Source: Marinobacterium iners DSM 11526
Lineage (GTDB): Bacteria; Pseudomonadota; Gammaproteobacteria; Pseudomonadales; Balneatricaceae
Direction of reading: 5' to 3'
DNA length: 64,000 nucleotides
Assembly: GCF_900107855.1 (NCBI RefSeq)
Contig: NZ_FNRJ01000002.1
Span: 256,453-320,452, forward strand
The notes under the pieces were generated by a model. That model was given only the letters and a program-made list of their open reading frames with translations, had not been told where the DNA came from and made no database searches. The translations under genes were made by a program, and so were the position numbers. Every line of letters starts with the position of its first letter. The stretch's first letter is position 1. This document shows positions 25,391-35,700 of the stretch, one piece after another.

Positions 25391-26605
25391 ATGAATACAC
25401 TCAAAAAACCACTCGCCGTTGCATTAGCAAGTTGCGGCATGATCGCCACGCCAGCTGCCTTTGCCAATGAGCCAAGCCTGGATATCAACCTGCGTACGCT
25501 TTACTTCAATCGCGACTTTCGTCAAGGGACCGCAGAAGACCGTGTAGCCGCTTCTCAGGCCGTGCGCATTGATTATGTTTCTCCCTATATCAACGATGTG
25601 ATCGGCTTTGACGCCTCCCTGTTTGGAGCCCTCAAACTGGATGGCCGCGGTGGCGATGAAAGCATTGGCATGCTTAAAGCCGATGGCGATGATACCGAGA
25701 GCTATGCCAAACTGGGCCAGGCATTCATCAAACTGAAATTGGGTGACATCACCGAGCTGCGTGCGGGTCGCATGGTTCTCGCGACTCCTCTGCTATACGA
25801 TGACGACTCTCGCTCAACCCCCAGCTCGACCCAGGCGATCAAACTGGATACTCAAGTGGGCGGCGCTGATCTTTATGCCATCTACAGTGATCGTGCTGTC
25901 AACATGGCCGAGACTGACTTTGACAAGTATGAAGCCAACGGTGAAGAGTACGACCTGTACGTCCTCGGCGGCAGCTATAGCTTCAATAACGGCTTGAGCG
26001 TCCAGGCAGCTCACGGCATCGCTGATGACTACCTGCGTCAGACCTACCTGAACGCGTCCTATCCGTTTGAACTGAACAACGGCGACAATATTCTGGTAGA
26101 TGCACACTATTACTACGGCACGGATGACGGTGACCTTTACGGCCGTGATTATCAATCCAGCCTGTTCAACCTTGCAGGCCGCTACACGACCGGCGACCTA
26201 ACCATGACGCTGTCCTACCAGAACATAGGTGGCGATGATGGTTATGACTACAGCTGGGATGGCTTTAACAACGACAACAACATCCTGATGGTCTGGAACT
26301 CCGTTCAATATCTGGACTTCAACAGTGCGGATGAACAGTCACTGCAGGTTCGCGCCGACTACAATGTCGCATCTGTACCGGGACTGAGTCTGATGGCACG
26401 TCATACCGAAGGTTGGGATATTGATACCAGCACCCAGTCAGATGCCAAAGAAAGCGAAACCGATCTTGAAGCCCGATATACAGTTCAGGGCGGAACGCTT
26501 GAGGGCCTTTCACTGCGTGCACGCATTGCTCACATTGAAAGTGAGCAGTTCGACAACGTCGACGAGGTACGCCTGATCGCAAACTACGGCTTCAACGCTT
26601 TCTGA
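25391..26605 (+). CDS. OprD-family outer-membrane porin
   Basis: A 404-residue outer-membrane beta-barrel for uptake of small anionic or amino-acid-like solutes. The start at ATG 25391 gives a standard signal peptide (MNTLKKPLAVALASCGMIAT then PAAFA). The mature start EPSLDINLRTLYFNRDF and the alternating aromatic beta-strand pattern are those of OprD proteins, and RIDYVSPYINDVIGFDASLF is a recognisable early strand pair. The protein ends in ...LIANYGFNAF with a terminal Phe, as required for barrel assembly. Substrate unknown. It ends in a clear terminator and is divergent from the pEtN-transferase-like gene. Confidence 0.88.
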   Translation: MNTLKKPLAVALASCGMIATPAAFANEPSLDINLRTLYFNRDFRQGTAEDRVAASQAVRIDYVSPYINDVIGFDASLFGALKLDGRGGDESIGMLKADGDDTESYAKLGQAFIKLKLGDITELRAGRMVLATPLLYDDDSRSTPSSTQAIKLDTQVGGADLYAIYSDRAVNMAETDFDKYEANGEEYDLYVLGGSYSFNNGLSVQAAHGIADDYLRQTYLNASYPFELNNGDNILVDAHYYYGTDDGDLYGRDYQSSLFNLAGRYTTGDLTMTLSYQNIGGDDGYDYSWDGFNNDNNILMVWNSVQYLDFNSADEQSLQVRADYNVASVPGLSLMARHTEGWDIDTSTQSDAKESETDLEARYTVQGGTLEGLSLRARIAHIESEQFDNVDEVRLIANYGFNAF

Positions 26606-26629
26606 TCAGCTGTCAGTTTCCTCTTTTTA

Positions 26630-26654
26630 CAGGCCCCCTTTTGGGGCCTGTTTT
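26630..26654 (+). terminator. Rho-independent terminator after the OprD-family gene
   Basis: CAGGCCCC / GGGGCCTG 8-bp stem with a 5-base loop followed by TTTT, 24 bases after the stop codon. Confidence 0.93.
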
Positions 26655-26728
26655 GTCTCTGCGCCCCGCCGAATCATCCTGCCAGCTGTGTTATAGTAGC
26701 CGCCTTAAATCGAACAGAACAGGCAGTA

Positions 26729-27760
26729 ATGAACTCAGCTCAGGCACCACAAAGACTCGACATTTCCAATCCCTCTTCGACACCTGACAGTATCAGCCGG
26801 CGATTCTCAGTTGCGCCGATGATGGACTGGACAACATCTGATTGCAGGGTCTTTCATCGCCTGTTCTCAGACCACACTTTGCTGTACACCGAAATGGTTA
26901 CGACAGGCGCGCTGATCCATGGCGACGCCGCACGCCATCTTGACTATCACGCCAGTGAGCATCCAGTCGCGCTTCAGTTGGGTGGCAGCAACCCGAGTGA
27001 ACTCGCTCAGTGCGCCCGCATGGCCGAAGAGTGGGGCTATGACGAGGTGAACCTGAATGTAGGCTGCCCAAGCGATCGGGTACAGAACAATATGATCGGC
27101 GCCTGCCTGATGGCGCACCCACAGCTTGTGGCGGAATGCCTGGGAGAAATGCGGGCAGCGGCAGGCATTCCCGTCACGGTCAAACACCGACTTGGCATTG
27201 ATGATCTGGACAGCTTTGAACACTTGCACCAGTTTGTCGAGACAGTTCGCCAAAGCGGCTGCACCAGCTTTACCATTCATGCACGAAAGGCGATTCTTCA
27301 GGGCTTGAGCCCCAAGGAAAATCGCGATATCCCGCCACTGATCTACGACCATGTTTACCGCATAAAGGCTCTATACCCCGAGCTGGAGATCATCATCAAT
27401 GGCGGCATTAAAACACTTGCCGAGTGCGACCAGCATCTTGAGAGGGTCGACGGCGTGATGATCGGGCGTGAGGCCTACCAGAATCCCTGGCCACTGCTCA
27501 GTGAGGTGGACCAACGCTACTTCGGCATTGATCGTCCGGCACGCAGCCGCATGGACATTGCCGAAGCATTCATCCCCTACTTGGAGCAGCGCCTGGCTGA
27601 AGGCGCTCCCCTGTACGCCGTTGCCAAACACCTGCTTGGACTCTTCCACGGCCAGCGTGGCGGTAAACAGTTCCGCCGATATCTAAGCGAAAACGGTCAT
27701 GCAAGGGAAGCAGGCGTTGACACCTTCAGGGCCGCGCTTGCATTGGTCGCACAGGATTGA
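26729..27760 (+). CDS. dusA: tRNA-dihydrouridine synthase A
   Basis: A 343-residue FMN enzyme that reduces uridine in the tRNA D-loop (U20/U20a in E. coli). The TIM-barrel start is [20 protein letters not shown], followed by [33 protein letters not shown], and [11 protein letters not shown] with the catalytic Cys. Phosphate-binding and specificity segments [17 protein letters not shown] and [10 protein letters not shown] agree with subfamily A. The first ~24 residues (to SRR) are extra to the fold, so a slightly later start is possible. The tal gene follows with its own start 37 bases after the stop. Confidence 0.95.
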   Translation: MNSAQAPQRLDISNPSSTPDSISRRFSVAPMMDWTTSDCRVFHRLFSDHTLLYTEMVTTGALIHGDAARHLDYHASEHPVALQLGGSNPSELAQCARMAEEWGYDEVNLNVGCPSDRVQNNMIGACLMAHPQLVAECLGEMRAAAGIPVTVKHRLGIDDLDSFEHLHQFVETVRQSGCTSFTIHARKAILQGLSPKENRDIPPLIYDHVYRIKALYPELEIIINGGIKTLAECDQHLERVDGVMIGREAYQNPWPLLSEVDQRYFGIDRPARSRMDIAEAFIPYLEQRLAEGAPLYAVAKHLLGLFHGQRGGKQFRRYLSENGHAREAGVDTFRAALALVAQD

Positions 27761-27797
27761 GCTAAAGACTTTATTTGCTTTTACAGGACTAGATTTG

Positions 27798-28745
27798 ATG
27801 AACCAGCTTGAACAATTGAAACAGATGACAACCGTGGTGGCGGATACCGGCGATATCGACGCCATCCGCCAGTTTGCACCGGTCGATGCCACCACGAACC
27901 CATCACTGCTGCTCAAGGCCGCACAGGATGCAAAATATACCCCCCTGCTGAAGGAGGCACAGGACTGGGCTGCCGCACAAACCTCCAACACAACCAAGCA
28001 GCTCGGACTGATGACAGATCGCTTCGCCGTACTGATCGGCCGTGAAATTACTCAACTGGTACCGGGACGCGTCTCTACCGAAGTTGATGCCCGCCTGTCA
28101 TTTGATACGGCAGCTACGGTTGCCAAGGCGCGGGAGCTGATCAGCATGTACGAAGCCCTTGATATTCCCCGGGAACGCGTATTGATCAAGATTGCCTCCA
28201 CTTGGGAGGGTATCGAAGCTGGCCGTCAACTGGAGCAGGAAGGCATCAACTGCAACCTGACCTTACTGTTTGGCTTTGCTCAGGCCCGCGCCTGCGCCGA
28301 TGCCGGCATTTATCTGATTTCACCCTTTGTTGGCCGCATACTGGACTGGCACAAGGCTCGAGAGCCAGAGGCTGATTTCAGCCTCCAGCGTGACCCGGGG
28401 GTACGATCAGTGGCTCGAATCTACCATTACTACAAAGCACACAACTACGATACAGTCGTGATGGGTGCCAGTTTCCGCAATATCGGCGAAATCCAGTCAT
28501 TGGCAGGCTGTGATCGACTCACGATCAGCCCCGCCCTGATGCAGGAACTGGCCAGCACGGAGCAGCCCCTGCACCGCATGCTGTCAGCTGAATGCAGCAG
28601 TGATGATACTCGCCTACACCTGAACGAAAGCGACTTCCGCTGGGATATGAACGAAGATGTAATGGCACAGGAAAAGCTGGCAGAAGGGATTCGCAATTTT
28701 GCCAAGGACCAGATCAAGCTGGAACAACTACTGGCAGGTCACTGA
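27798..28745 (+). CDS. tal: Transaldolase
   Basis: A 315-residue cytosolic enzyme of the non-oxidative pentose phosphate pathway, exchanging a dihydroxyacetone unit between sedoheptulose 7-phosphate and glyceraldehyde 3-phosphate. The signature [15 protein letters not shown] and the Schiff-base region [16 protein letters not shown] with its catalytic Lys are intact, as is [21 protein letters not shown] start at ATG 27798 ([19 protein letters not shown]), which matches TalB; a longer reading would overlap dusA. It converges on the STAS gene with a hairpin between. Confidence 0.96.
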   Translation: MNQLEQLKQMTTVVADTGDIDAIRQFAPVDATTNPSLLLKAAQDAKYTPLLKEAQDWAAAQTSNTTKQLGLMTDRFAVLIGREITQLVPGRVSTEVDARLSFDTAATVAKARELISMYEALDIPRERVLIKIASTWEGIEAGRQLEQEGINCNLTLLFGFAQARACADAGIYLISPFVGRILDWHKAREPEADFSLQRDPGVRSVARIYHYYKAHNYDTVVMGASFRNIGEIQSLAGCDRLTISPALMQELASTEQPLHRMLSAECSSDDTRLHLNESDFRWDMNEDVMAQEKLAEGIRNFAKDQIKLEQLLAGH

Positions 28746-28753
28746 CGGTTGCA

Positions 28754-28780
28754 GGAGAGCGGCTTTAACGGCAGCTCTCC
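28754..28780. other. Hairpin between convergent tal and STAS genes
   Basis: GGAGAGC / GCTCTCC 7-bp stem with a 13-base loop spans the STAS gene stop codon (28765-28767). No T-tract on either side, so it may be a weak or factor-assisted terminator. Confidence 0.4.
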
Positions 28781-29250
28781 AATGTTGCGACCAGATCCTT
28801 AAAGGCGTTACGGTTGGACTCGTTCAGATCAATCAGCACCTTGTGAGCATCGAGAATTCGCTCGCGCACTTCATCTTCAGACTCCTGCACAAACGGCACC
28901 TGCTTGAGGTCACAGCGGCTGGTAGGCAACTCCTCCAGCAACACAAACACGCGATCAAACCCCATACTGTAGAGAATGCGTGTGATATCGCCGTTGGTGG
29001 ACACCAAGGTCGGCAACGGCATTCCTTTCTCTCGCGCCTTGATCGCAAGCTTTGCAATCAACCCAAGAGATGTGCTGTCGATGTTGTCCGTTTCAGTCAG
29101 GTCAACCAGCGTATCTGACACATCTTCACGCTCCAACACGGCTTCGAGGTGTCGCTCGATAGTCGAGCAGAGGGTCAGGCGCACATCACCTACAAACTTC
29201 AGAACGTAGTGCCCGTCGCGGCACGCGTAATAGATCGCCCCATCACTCAT
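28765..29250 (-). CDS. hsbA: STAS-domain anti-anti-sigma factor, HsbA-like
   Basis: A 161-residue protein with an N-terminal STAS domain and a helical C-terminal tail. The phosphorylatable region is LTETDNIDSTSLGLIAKLAI, with Ser/Thr after the Asp as in SpoIIAA-type antagonists. It overlaps the PP2C regulator by four bases (ATGA), the arrangement of the Pseudomonas hsbR-hsbA pair, where the phosphatase/kinase HsbR controls phosphorylation of HsbA, and HsbA binds either the anti-sigma factor FlgM or a diguanylate cyclase. Equivalence is by architecture and position; the symbol should be read as a homology label. Confidence 0.78.
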   Translation of the reverse strand: MSDGAIYYACRDGHYVLKFVGDVRLTLCSTIERHLEAVLEREDVSDTLVDLTETDNIDSTSLGLIAKLAIKAREKGMPLPTLVSTNGDITRILYSMGFDRVFVLLEELPTSRCDLKQVPFVQESEDEVRERILDAHKVLIDLNESNRNAFKDLVATLESCR

Positions 29251-30416
29251 AAAGACTCTCTGCGTACAGTCATGATCGCCACATCATCGGGATGTCCCCG
29301 CCCGGCGGGCATCATACTCTGCAAAAACTCGGCTGGCGACCCGTATTTTGCACTGCACATATTCAGCAGCACCTGCTCTTTATCTTCCAGCGTTTCACCA
29401 TCAATCACTTCAAGCACACCATCGGAGAACAGAGTCAGTGTAAAATTGTCGCCAAGCGGACACTCTAACTCATCAAACACCGGCTCTTCAAACAAGCCAA
29501 GGGGCATACCCCTCCCTTCCAGAAAACGCACCCTCCCATCCTGAAGCAAAATCGGCAGCGGATGATGACCACCTACAGCATAGCTCAGGGTTTGAGTATC
29601 GTGGTTAATCAAACCGACAAACATGGTCAAATGCTTGCCCAGCGAAGTCAGCAACATCTCACGATTAATGCGGTGCAACGTGGCAGAAGGCGACAGAATG
29701 TCAAAGCTTGAATTACGGCGGTAGTTACGCAGCAGCCTGTGTGTCATGTTTTTCAGCAACACCGTCACCAGCGCCGATGAAGCCCCATGCCCGGATACAT
29801 CCGCCAGATAGAACAGGCTCAACTTGTCACTGACAACAAAGGCATCAACAAAATCACCGCTGAGCAGCAAGGAAGGCTGGAGCACATAGGCGTACTCGAT
29901 ACCATTGATATCCTGTTGCTGAGGCGGAAGCAGATTCTGCTGCACCTGCTGAGCAGCATGCTGATCCTCACGCAGCTCATCCAGGCTGCGCTCAAGGCTG
30001 TCACGAAGACTGCGCACCTCCTCAATATAGCGTGCCCGCTTCAATTGCCGCTCAACCGAACGAACGAACAACTCAGGGTGCAGATCCAGCTCGCCCGATA
30101 CGTAAACATCATCAGCCCCGCTGCGCAGTGCAGCAACCAAGCTCTCGGCCGTGCCTTCATTGATCAGGGCGATAAGTGGCTTGGGGTTAAGTCGCTGTGC
30201 GATGCGATCCATCGACAGGCTGCTGCCGACAGAAGCAAGATCGAAAATTATCAGGGAGATATCATAGTGGTCGAGCTGTTGATCGGCATCGTCAGTGTCA
30301 CGACAAACAATCAGACGCAGACGCTGATGATCACATTCCTCACAGAGCTCGAAGATACGATCGGTGGTGCGGGTGCTGTCTGAGACCAGCAACACCCGCT
30401 GATGGTGTAGACCCAT
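29247..30416 (-). CDS. hsbR: Response regulator with PP2C/SpoIIE phosphatase domain, HsbR-like
   Basis: A 389-residue cytosolic signalling protein. Residues ~8-125 form a receiver domain (RVLLVSDSTRTTDRIFELC; phosphoacceptor candidate in LIIFDLASVG). A coiled-coil linker around 130-170 (SLERSLDELREDQHAAQQVQ) leads into a PP2C-type serine phosphatase with LLSGDFVDAFVVSD, YLADVSGHGASSALV and FSDGVLEV for metal binding. It would dephosphorylate the STAS partner encoded right after it. In Pseudomonas this module is driven by the phosphotransfer protein HptB, which is not present here. A hairpin lies 15 bases before the ATG, which has no clear Shine-Dalgarno site. Confidence 0.82.
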   Translation of the reverse strand: MGLHHQRVLLVSDSTRTTDRIFELCEECDHQRLRLIVCRDTDDADQQLDHYDISLIIFDLASVGSSLSMDRIAQRLNPKPLIALINEGTAESLVAALRSGADDVYVSGELDLHPELFVRSVERQLKRARYIEEVRSLRDSLERSLDELREDQHAAQQVQQNLLPPQQQDINGIEYAYVLQPSLLLSGDFVDAFVVSDKLSLFYLADVSGHGASSALVTVLLKNMTHRLLRNYRRNSSFDILSPSATLHRINREMLLTSLGKHLTMFVGLINHDTQTLSYAVGGHHPLPILLQDGRVRFLEGRGMPLGLFEEPVFDELECPLGDNFTLTLFSDGVLEVIDGETLEDKEQVLLNMCSAKYGSPAEFLQSMMPAGRGHPDDVAIMTVRRESL

Positions 30417-30430
30417 TAATCAGCCATTAA

Positions 30431-30452
30431 GAGACTCTAAATCAAGAGTCTC
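30431..30452. other. Inverted repeat between mlaA and the HsbR-like gene
   Basis: GAGACTC-N8-GAGTCTC, a perfect 7-bp hairpin on either strand, 35 bases after the mlaA stop and 15 before the HsbR-like ATG. On the minus strand only TTAATGG follows, so it is a poor terminator. It could be an operator or a translation-control hairpin. Confidence 0.4.
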
Positions 30453-30487
30453 AACAGTAGCCACAACCGCACCCGGTTGCAACTGAA

Positions 30488-31192
30488 TCAGAAGTCGTTC
30501 TTGTAGTCGACATCAACGGCTTTATCGTTAATCTGATATTCACGACGCTGCATATACGCATCACGAATAAAACTGTATTTGTCGCCACTGATGATCTGCT
30601 CAGCCTGAAGCAACCGGCTGCGAGTATCAATCAGGCGCAAACCGTAAAGCGCATTGCGGTCAGACGTGTCACCGACCTGGCGTACAGGGTCGACAGCACT
30701 ATCCGCGAGCAGTGAAATACCGTCACGCGGGTTACTTGGCCCCAGCAGCGGCAGCACAAGATAAGGCCCCGAAGGCATGCCCCAATAACCCAGCGTCTGA
30801 CCGAAGTCTTCAGGCTTCTGAGCTATTCCCATCGGTGTTGCCACATCAATCAGACCAAACAGACCGAAGGTTGAGTTGAACGTAAGGCGAGCAAAGCTCT
30901 GACCGGCCGCTTCAAGCTTGAACTGCAGAAGATTGTTCAGCAGATTGCGCACATCGCTCAGGTTATCGAAGAAATTACTGACGCCCTTTTCGGCAATGTC
31001 AGGCGTGACATAACGGTATCCCTGCGCCAGCGGCTTCAACGCATACTTGTCCACGCCTTCATTGAAGTTGAATACCGGGCGATTAAAGCCTTCCCAAGGG
31101 TCAACTTCGCTGTTCGCCGACAAAGGGGCAGCAATAGCCGCCAGCGAAAAACCGGTTACCAGAAGCCCTGTACGCAGTGCAGATTTCAGCAT
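30488..31192 (-). CDS. mlaA: MlaA/VacJ phospholipid-transport outer-membrane component, without lipobox
   Basis: A 234-residue protein of the Mla system, which removes misplaced phospholipids from the outer leaflet of the outer membrane. The family core is plain: DPWEGFNRPVFNFNEGVDKY, VSNFFDNLSDVRNLLNNLLQ, FNSTFGLFGLIDVATPMG, and DFGQTLGYWGMPSGPYLVLP. The N-terminus (MLKSALRTGLLVTGFSLAAI, then AAPLSANS) is a signal peptide with signal peptidase I character. The lipobox Cys of E. coli MlaA is absent, and the whole protein has no Cys, so it cannot be lipidated in the usual way. It stands upstream of the HsbR/HsbA pair on the same strand. Confidence 0.92.
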   Translation of the reverse strand: MLKSALRTGLLVTGFSLAAIAAPLSANSEVDPWEGFNRPVFNFNEGVDKYALKPLAQGYRYVTPDIAEKGVSNFFDNLSDVRNLLNNLLQFKLEAAGQSFARLTFNSTFGLFGLIDVATPMGIAQKPEDFGQTLGYWGMPSGPYLVLPLLGPSNPRDGISLLADSAVDPVRQVGDTSDRNALYGLRLIDTRSRLLQAEQIISGDKYSFIRDAYMQRREYQINDKAVDVDYKNDF

Positions 31193-31340
31193 GCTCGATC
31201 CTTAAAAGCTGACATGACAATGGGGCAATTCTATCTCGGGGGGCAAACAGAGTAAATGAGCTCACTTAAACTAAGCCAAGTAGCAGCCATTCAAGCAAAT
31301 ATTCTCAATAACACTGGAGTGATAATGTCTCCAATAATGC

Positions 31341-31365
31341 AAAAAGGCTCCCGAAGGAGCCTTTT
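31341..31365 (-). terminator. Terminator of the porin gene, UUCG tetraloop
   Basis: On the minus strand the transcript forms AAAAGGCTCC-TTCG-GGAGCCTTTT followed by further T. The loop is a C(UUCG)G tetraloop, which is unusually stable. It lies 28 bases after the porin stop. Confidence 0.95.
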
Positions 31366-31392
31366 CATACCAGATACTAATCTATGATTAGA

Positions 31393-32388
31393 TTAGAAAT
31401 CTACGCGGTAACCCAGAACCAGTGTATCTTCTGCTGCGCCCAGAGCGGTTGCAACTTCTTCTTCGATATCAGTGTAGCCTACCCAAACCAGGCCTTTGCT
31501 GCCCAGCTTGTGCTCAACTTCCAGACCCCACTGATCACCATCAGCAACATTGTCGATATCCAAGCTACCGTAACGAGCTTTCAGCGCAGTTGCACCCATC
31601 TGGTATACACCAGCAAGTTCCCAAGCATCGCGCTCATCGATGGTTGCACCAGCAGCATTTTCGATTTCACGATCTTCGTAGCGAGCACCGATTGTAAAAT
31701 CAGCGATCTTGTAGCTAGCACCAAGACCCCACAGATCCTGATCGACTGTAGCTGCACCACCATCGCTAGTAGAAGCATAAGACACGGTAGCACGCAGACC
31801 TTCAACACCAGTGAACTGGGCTGCGATGTTGTATCCGTCTACGTCGTCACGAGAGTCATCACCTTCACCAGCGATAACTGCACCAGCTACCACCTGGAAG
31901 CCACCCATAACAGGAGAGGCGTAGGCAATAGTGTTGTCATTACGCTTGTGAGCGAAACCGCCATGCCGTCCAGCATTACCAATCGCAAACGCTTCACCAA
32001 ACTCGCTATCTGCAGAGTTAAAGATATTAGTGTGAGACACCAGCATGGTGTAGTGCGGGTGGTACTGACGACCAACCAGAGCAGTACCCCAAGAACCAGT
32101 CAAACCTGCATAGGAGAGACGCGGAGCGAACATATCAGCACCGTAACCACCCTGGTCAGTAGTATTGATATTAGCTTCCCAATGGAACAAACCCTTGGTG
32201 TCTTCCAGACCCAGATCTACAGTGCCCTTGATACCAATACGGGTAGATTCGTCACGCAGATCAGCATCTTCATTATCTTGGAATGCCAGACCTACACGGA
32301 AAGAACCGTACAGAGTAGCGTCAGCCTGAGCGACCATCGGAGCAGTCATGGCACCAGCAACAGCCAGAGCAATCAGTGACTTTTTCAT
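31393..32388 (-). CDS. General (Gram-negative) outer-membrane porin
   Basis: A 331-residue beta-barrel porin. ATG 32388 gives the signal peptide MKKSLIALAVAGAMTAPMVA-QA, and GGGG lies eight bases upstream; two further upstream ATGs are less well placed. The mature protein opens with DATLYGSFRVGLAFQD, and contains RIGIKGTVDLGLEDTKGLFH and LSYAGLTGSWGTALVGRQYH, the eyelet-loop region of 16-strand porins. It ends in VLGYRVDF with a terminal Phe. It lets small hydrophilic solutes diffuse across the outer membrane. The strong terminator and leader suggest high expression. It is downstream of hrpA but separated by 321 bases. Confidence 0.92.
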   Translation of the reverse strand: MKKSLIALAVAGAMTAPMVAQADATLYGSFRVGLAFQDNEDADLRDESTRIGIKGTVDLGLEDTKGLFHWEANINTTDQGGYGADMFAPRLSYAGLTGSWGTALVGRQYHPHYTMLVSHTNIFNSADSEFGEAFAIGNAGRHGGFAHKRNDNTIAYASPVMGGFQVVAGAVIAGEGDDSRDDVDGYNIAAQFTGVEGLRATVSYASTSDGGAATVDQDLWGLGASYKIADFTIGARYEDREIENAAGATIDERDAWELAGVYQMGATALKARYGSLDIDNVADGDQWGLEVEHKLGSKGLVWVGYTDIEEEVATALGAAEDTLVLGYRVDF

Positions 32389-32709
32389 CAACATTTCCCC
32401 TTCATTCAACATACTAGTAGTGAATTCTAGTTTTTCTCAGCACTATCAGCGCTATCAGAAAAATACTATAAATCCAGATTATTGCAAACCAATCAAAGCA
32501 AAAAGTTCCATAACTTTTAAACTTTTACCGGTTCGATGTTGCATGGTAACTGCCCTCCCTTGCAAGGTTCTCTGCTGAGAATGGCTCGCGTCCGGCTGAG
32601 CAACCACCTAAATTGGCGGCATTACAGCACAAGCACCGCACTGGTGCAACCCTTTAGAGCCTTTGCTCGCAAGGGCTGGACGGGTTTTTGACCCCCGTCA
32701 TAACAATAC
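32389..32709. other. 321-bp intergenic region between hrpA and the porin gene
   Basis: No gene is seen. It contains the candidate porin promoter, a 10-bp palindrome CCTTGCAAGG (32558-32567), and near the hrpA stop a GACGGG/CCCGTC hairpin without a T-tract. Confidence 0.5.
32465..32492 (-). promoter_or_regulatory. Candidate promoter of the porin gene
   Basis: On the minus strand TTGGTT (32487-32492) and TATAGT (32465-32470) are 16 bases apart, in AT-rich DNA about 77 bases before the start codon. Both boxes deviate from consensus. Confidence 0.4.
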
Positions 32710-35700
32710 TCAAAGCTCGGCCAAGGCCTGTTTAAGGCGCTTCTCTGAAACAGTCACTTTTGTACCCAGCTGCTGGGCAAACAGGGACACTCTGTATTCC
32801 TCCAGCAGCCAGCGAAAACGACTCAGGGCCTGCGGTAGCTCATGGCGCGCCCGGCACTCCTGCTCCTTTTTTTTATATTGCTGCCAGAGTTGGCTTAATT
32901 GATCTGACAGCAGGCATTGCTGGCGGAGATCGCGCTGATATTTTTCCAGCCGGATTTCAATCGCCTGCAGATAGCGCGGATACTGTTGCAACCACTCCTC
33001 TTCTGTACGACTAAGGTAGTGCGGATGCATTAGCTCCGCCAACTGCTGCTTGATATCATTCAGCACAGGCACAGCCTGCAGGTTAATACGGCCACCCAGT
33101 TGTTTGTTAATACGATGCACTGACTGGTGACACTGCAAAACAAACTGTCCAGTCTGCGCCACTTCATCGGCAATACTGCCTCGCATCTGTTCACGCAAGG
33201 CATCAAAACGGTCTTCATCGCGAGGCAACTGCTCAGGATCAAGACCGGAAGCACGCCGTGCAGCGAGCAGCAGAACCTCATCTTCCAGCCGTTTGCGCTC
33301 AAACAGCTTTCCGGTCAGAATCAGACTCTGGTTCAGCTGCGGGATATCGCGGCGCAGGTATTTGAGTTGTTGTGCCGGCAGTGACAACAGCAACAGTCGG
33401 CAGATGCCCAGCAGGCTTTCCTGCTGAGCCAGATCGGGAGAAGGCATTACTTTAAGTTCAATACTGTCCTGCCGATCAATCAGGGCAGGCCAGACTTCGA
33501 CTTCGATACCACCTGCCTGACGCAGTCGCAATGACGCAGGCAACTCACCAAAACCCCAACCGGTAATACCGATTTTGCCCCATTGTTGTGACGGCCCTGC
33601 CTGCAGCGCCGCTTCAGCCTTGTCACCGAAGCGACGGTTAAGCGCGTCCCAGTCACGCCCCTCCCCCACGACCCGATCCTTTTCGTCACGCAGGCGCAGG
33701 TTGAATCGATGATGCGGCTCCAGCTCTACATCACGCAGGGTATCGGCATCAATTCGTATACCGGTCATGCGCAGCAGCTGAAGCGCCAATGCTTCGTACA
33801 GGTCACCCTCTGCAAACACCACTGCAGCACAAAAGGCTTCAACATAATTGGGTACAGGTACATAGTGCTTGCGCAATGACTTGGGCAGCCCCTTCAAAAT
33901 CGCTGCCACCTTGTCCGCGAGCATCCCCGGCACCAGCCACTCCAGCCGCTGCAGCGGTGCGATACGCAGCAGTGCCAGGGGCAGCTCCAACGTCACACCG
34001 TCATCCTCGGCACCTGGCTCAAACTGGTAGCTGAGTTTAAGCCCGGCTCCTTCCAGATCCAGATGATCCGGGTATTGGCGTGCTGTTACATGAGCCGCTT
34101 CACGCTGCAGGATATCCTCTTCACGCATAAACAGCGCTTCGGGGTTATCCTGCTCAACCTGTTTGCGCCAGTGCTCAAAGCCCTTGCCGTTGACGACATG
34201 AGTGCCCTTCAACTCCTCAAAGCGCTGGGCATAGAAAGCGTACAACTGCTCCTCATCCACCAACAGGTCGCGGCGGCGTGACTTGTCCTCCAGCGCCTCG
34301 ACACTGGCCAGCAGTTCACGGTTATGCTGGAAGAAGGCGGCACTCGTTTGATACTCACCTTCTACCAGCGCCGCGCGAATGAATATTTCATGGGAGACTA
34401 CCGGATCGATGGTGCCATAGTTGACCTTGCGCTTGGGAACAATGATCAACCCGAACAGGCTGACCTGCTCGGTTGCCACCACCTGGGCACGCTTTTTCTC
34501 CCAGTGCGGCTCCATCCATGTTTTCTTGATCAGATGCCGAGCCGGGGCTTCCACCCATTCAGGTTCAATTCGCGCCACCTGGTGTGCAAACAGCTGACTG
34601 GTTTCCAGCAACTCTGCCGCCATGACCCACTTGGGAGCTTTCTTGAACACCCCCGAAGCCGGAAATATCTTGAAGCGACGGTTACGCGCACCCAGATACT
34701 CGCCTTTCTCCTGCTTGAAACCGATCTGGCTTAGCAGCCCAGCCAGCAGGGAACAATGCATCGCCTTGTAATCCGCTGGCTCGGTATTTTCCTTCAGACC
34801 CAACTCACGGATGCTCAGGTGCAGCTGGCGGTGTACATCACGCCACTCACGCAGACGCATGAAAGAAAGAAAGCGCTTCTGACACCAGCGCCGTAACTGG
34901 CTCTGGCTGAGCGCTTCGCGCTGTTCATTGTACAGGTCCCACAGATTGACCAGCGAGACAAAGTCAGACTCCTCATCACTGTATTCCTTGTGCTTCTGAT
35001 CTGCGGCCTGGCGTTTGTCATGCGGGCGCTCACGCGGATCCTGTACGCTGAGCGCACTGGCAACTATGATCACCTCACGCAACGCATCCAGCCGGCCGGC
35101 CTCGATCACCATGCGCGCGATGCGCGGGTCCACGGGCAGCCTTGCCAACTGCCGCCCAATCGGCGTCAGGTTGCGTGAACTGTCGACAGCGCCCAGCTCC
35201 TCCAGCAGCTTGTAACCATCATTGACCATGCGACTGTCGGGCGGATCAACAAACGGGAAGTCTCGGACATCACCCAACTTGAGCTGCAGCATCTGCAAGA
35301 TAACAGCTGCCAGATTGGTGCGCCGAATCTCGGCGTCGGTAAACTCGGGTCTACCAAGAAAGTCTTCCTCGGAATAGAGGCGGACACAAACACCCGGCGC
35401 CACACGACCGCAACGACCAGCGCGCTGATTGGCGCTGGCCTGGGATACGGCCTCAATCGGAAGTCGCTGCACTTTGGAACGATAGCTGTAGCGAGAGATG
35501 CGCGCCAGACCGGGATCAATTACATAACGAATACCCGGCACAGTCAGTGAGGTTTCAGCCACATTTGTCGAAAGTACAATGCGACGCCCCGCAGCCCGAC
35601 CGCCATGAAACACCCTGTTTTGTTCCGCGAGTGACAAGCGCGCATAGAGTGGAATGATTTCAGTGTCACGCAGTTGAGCCTTACGCAACAGGTCAGCGGT

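Noticed and set aside
31384-32379. Plus-strand 331-codon open frame
   Set aside because: It is entirely antisense to the porin gene, whose signal peptide, porin motifs, terminal Phe, promoter and terminator are all clear. The mirror frame is a by-product of codon use.
32679-32699. hrpA terminator hairpin (GACGGG...CCCGTC)
   Set aside because: The stem is short, the loop is long and no T-tract follows on the minus strand.
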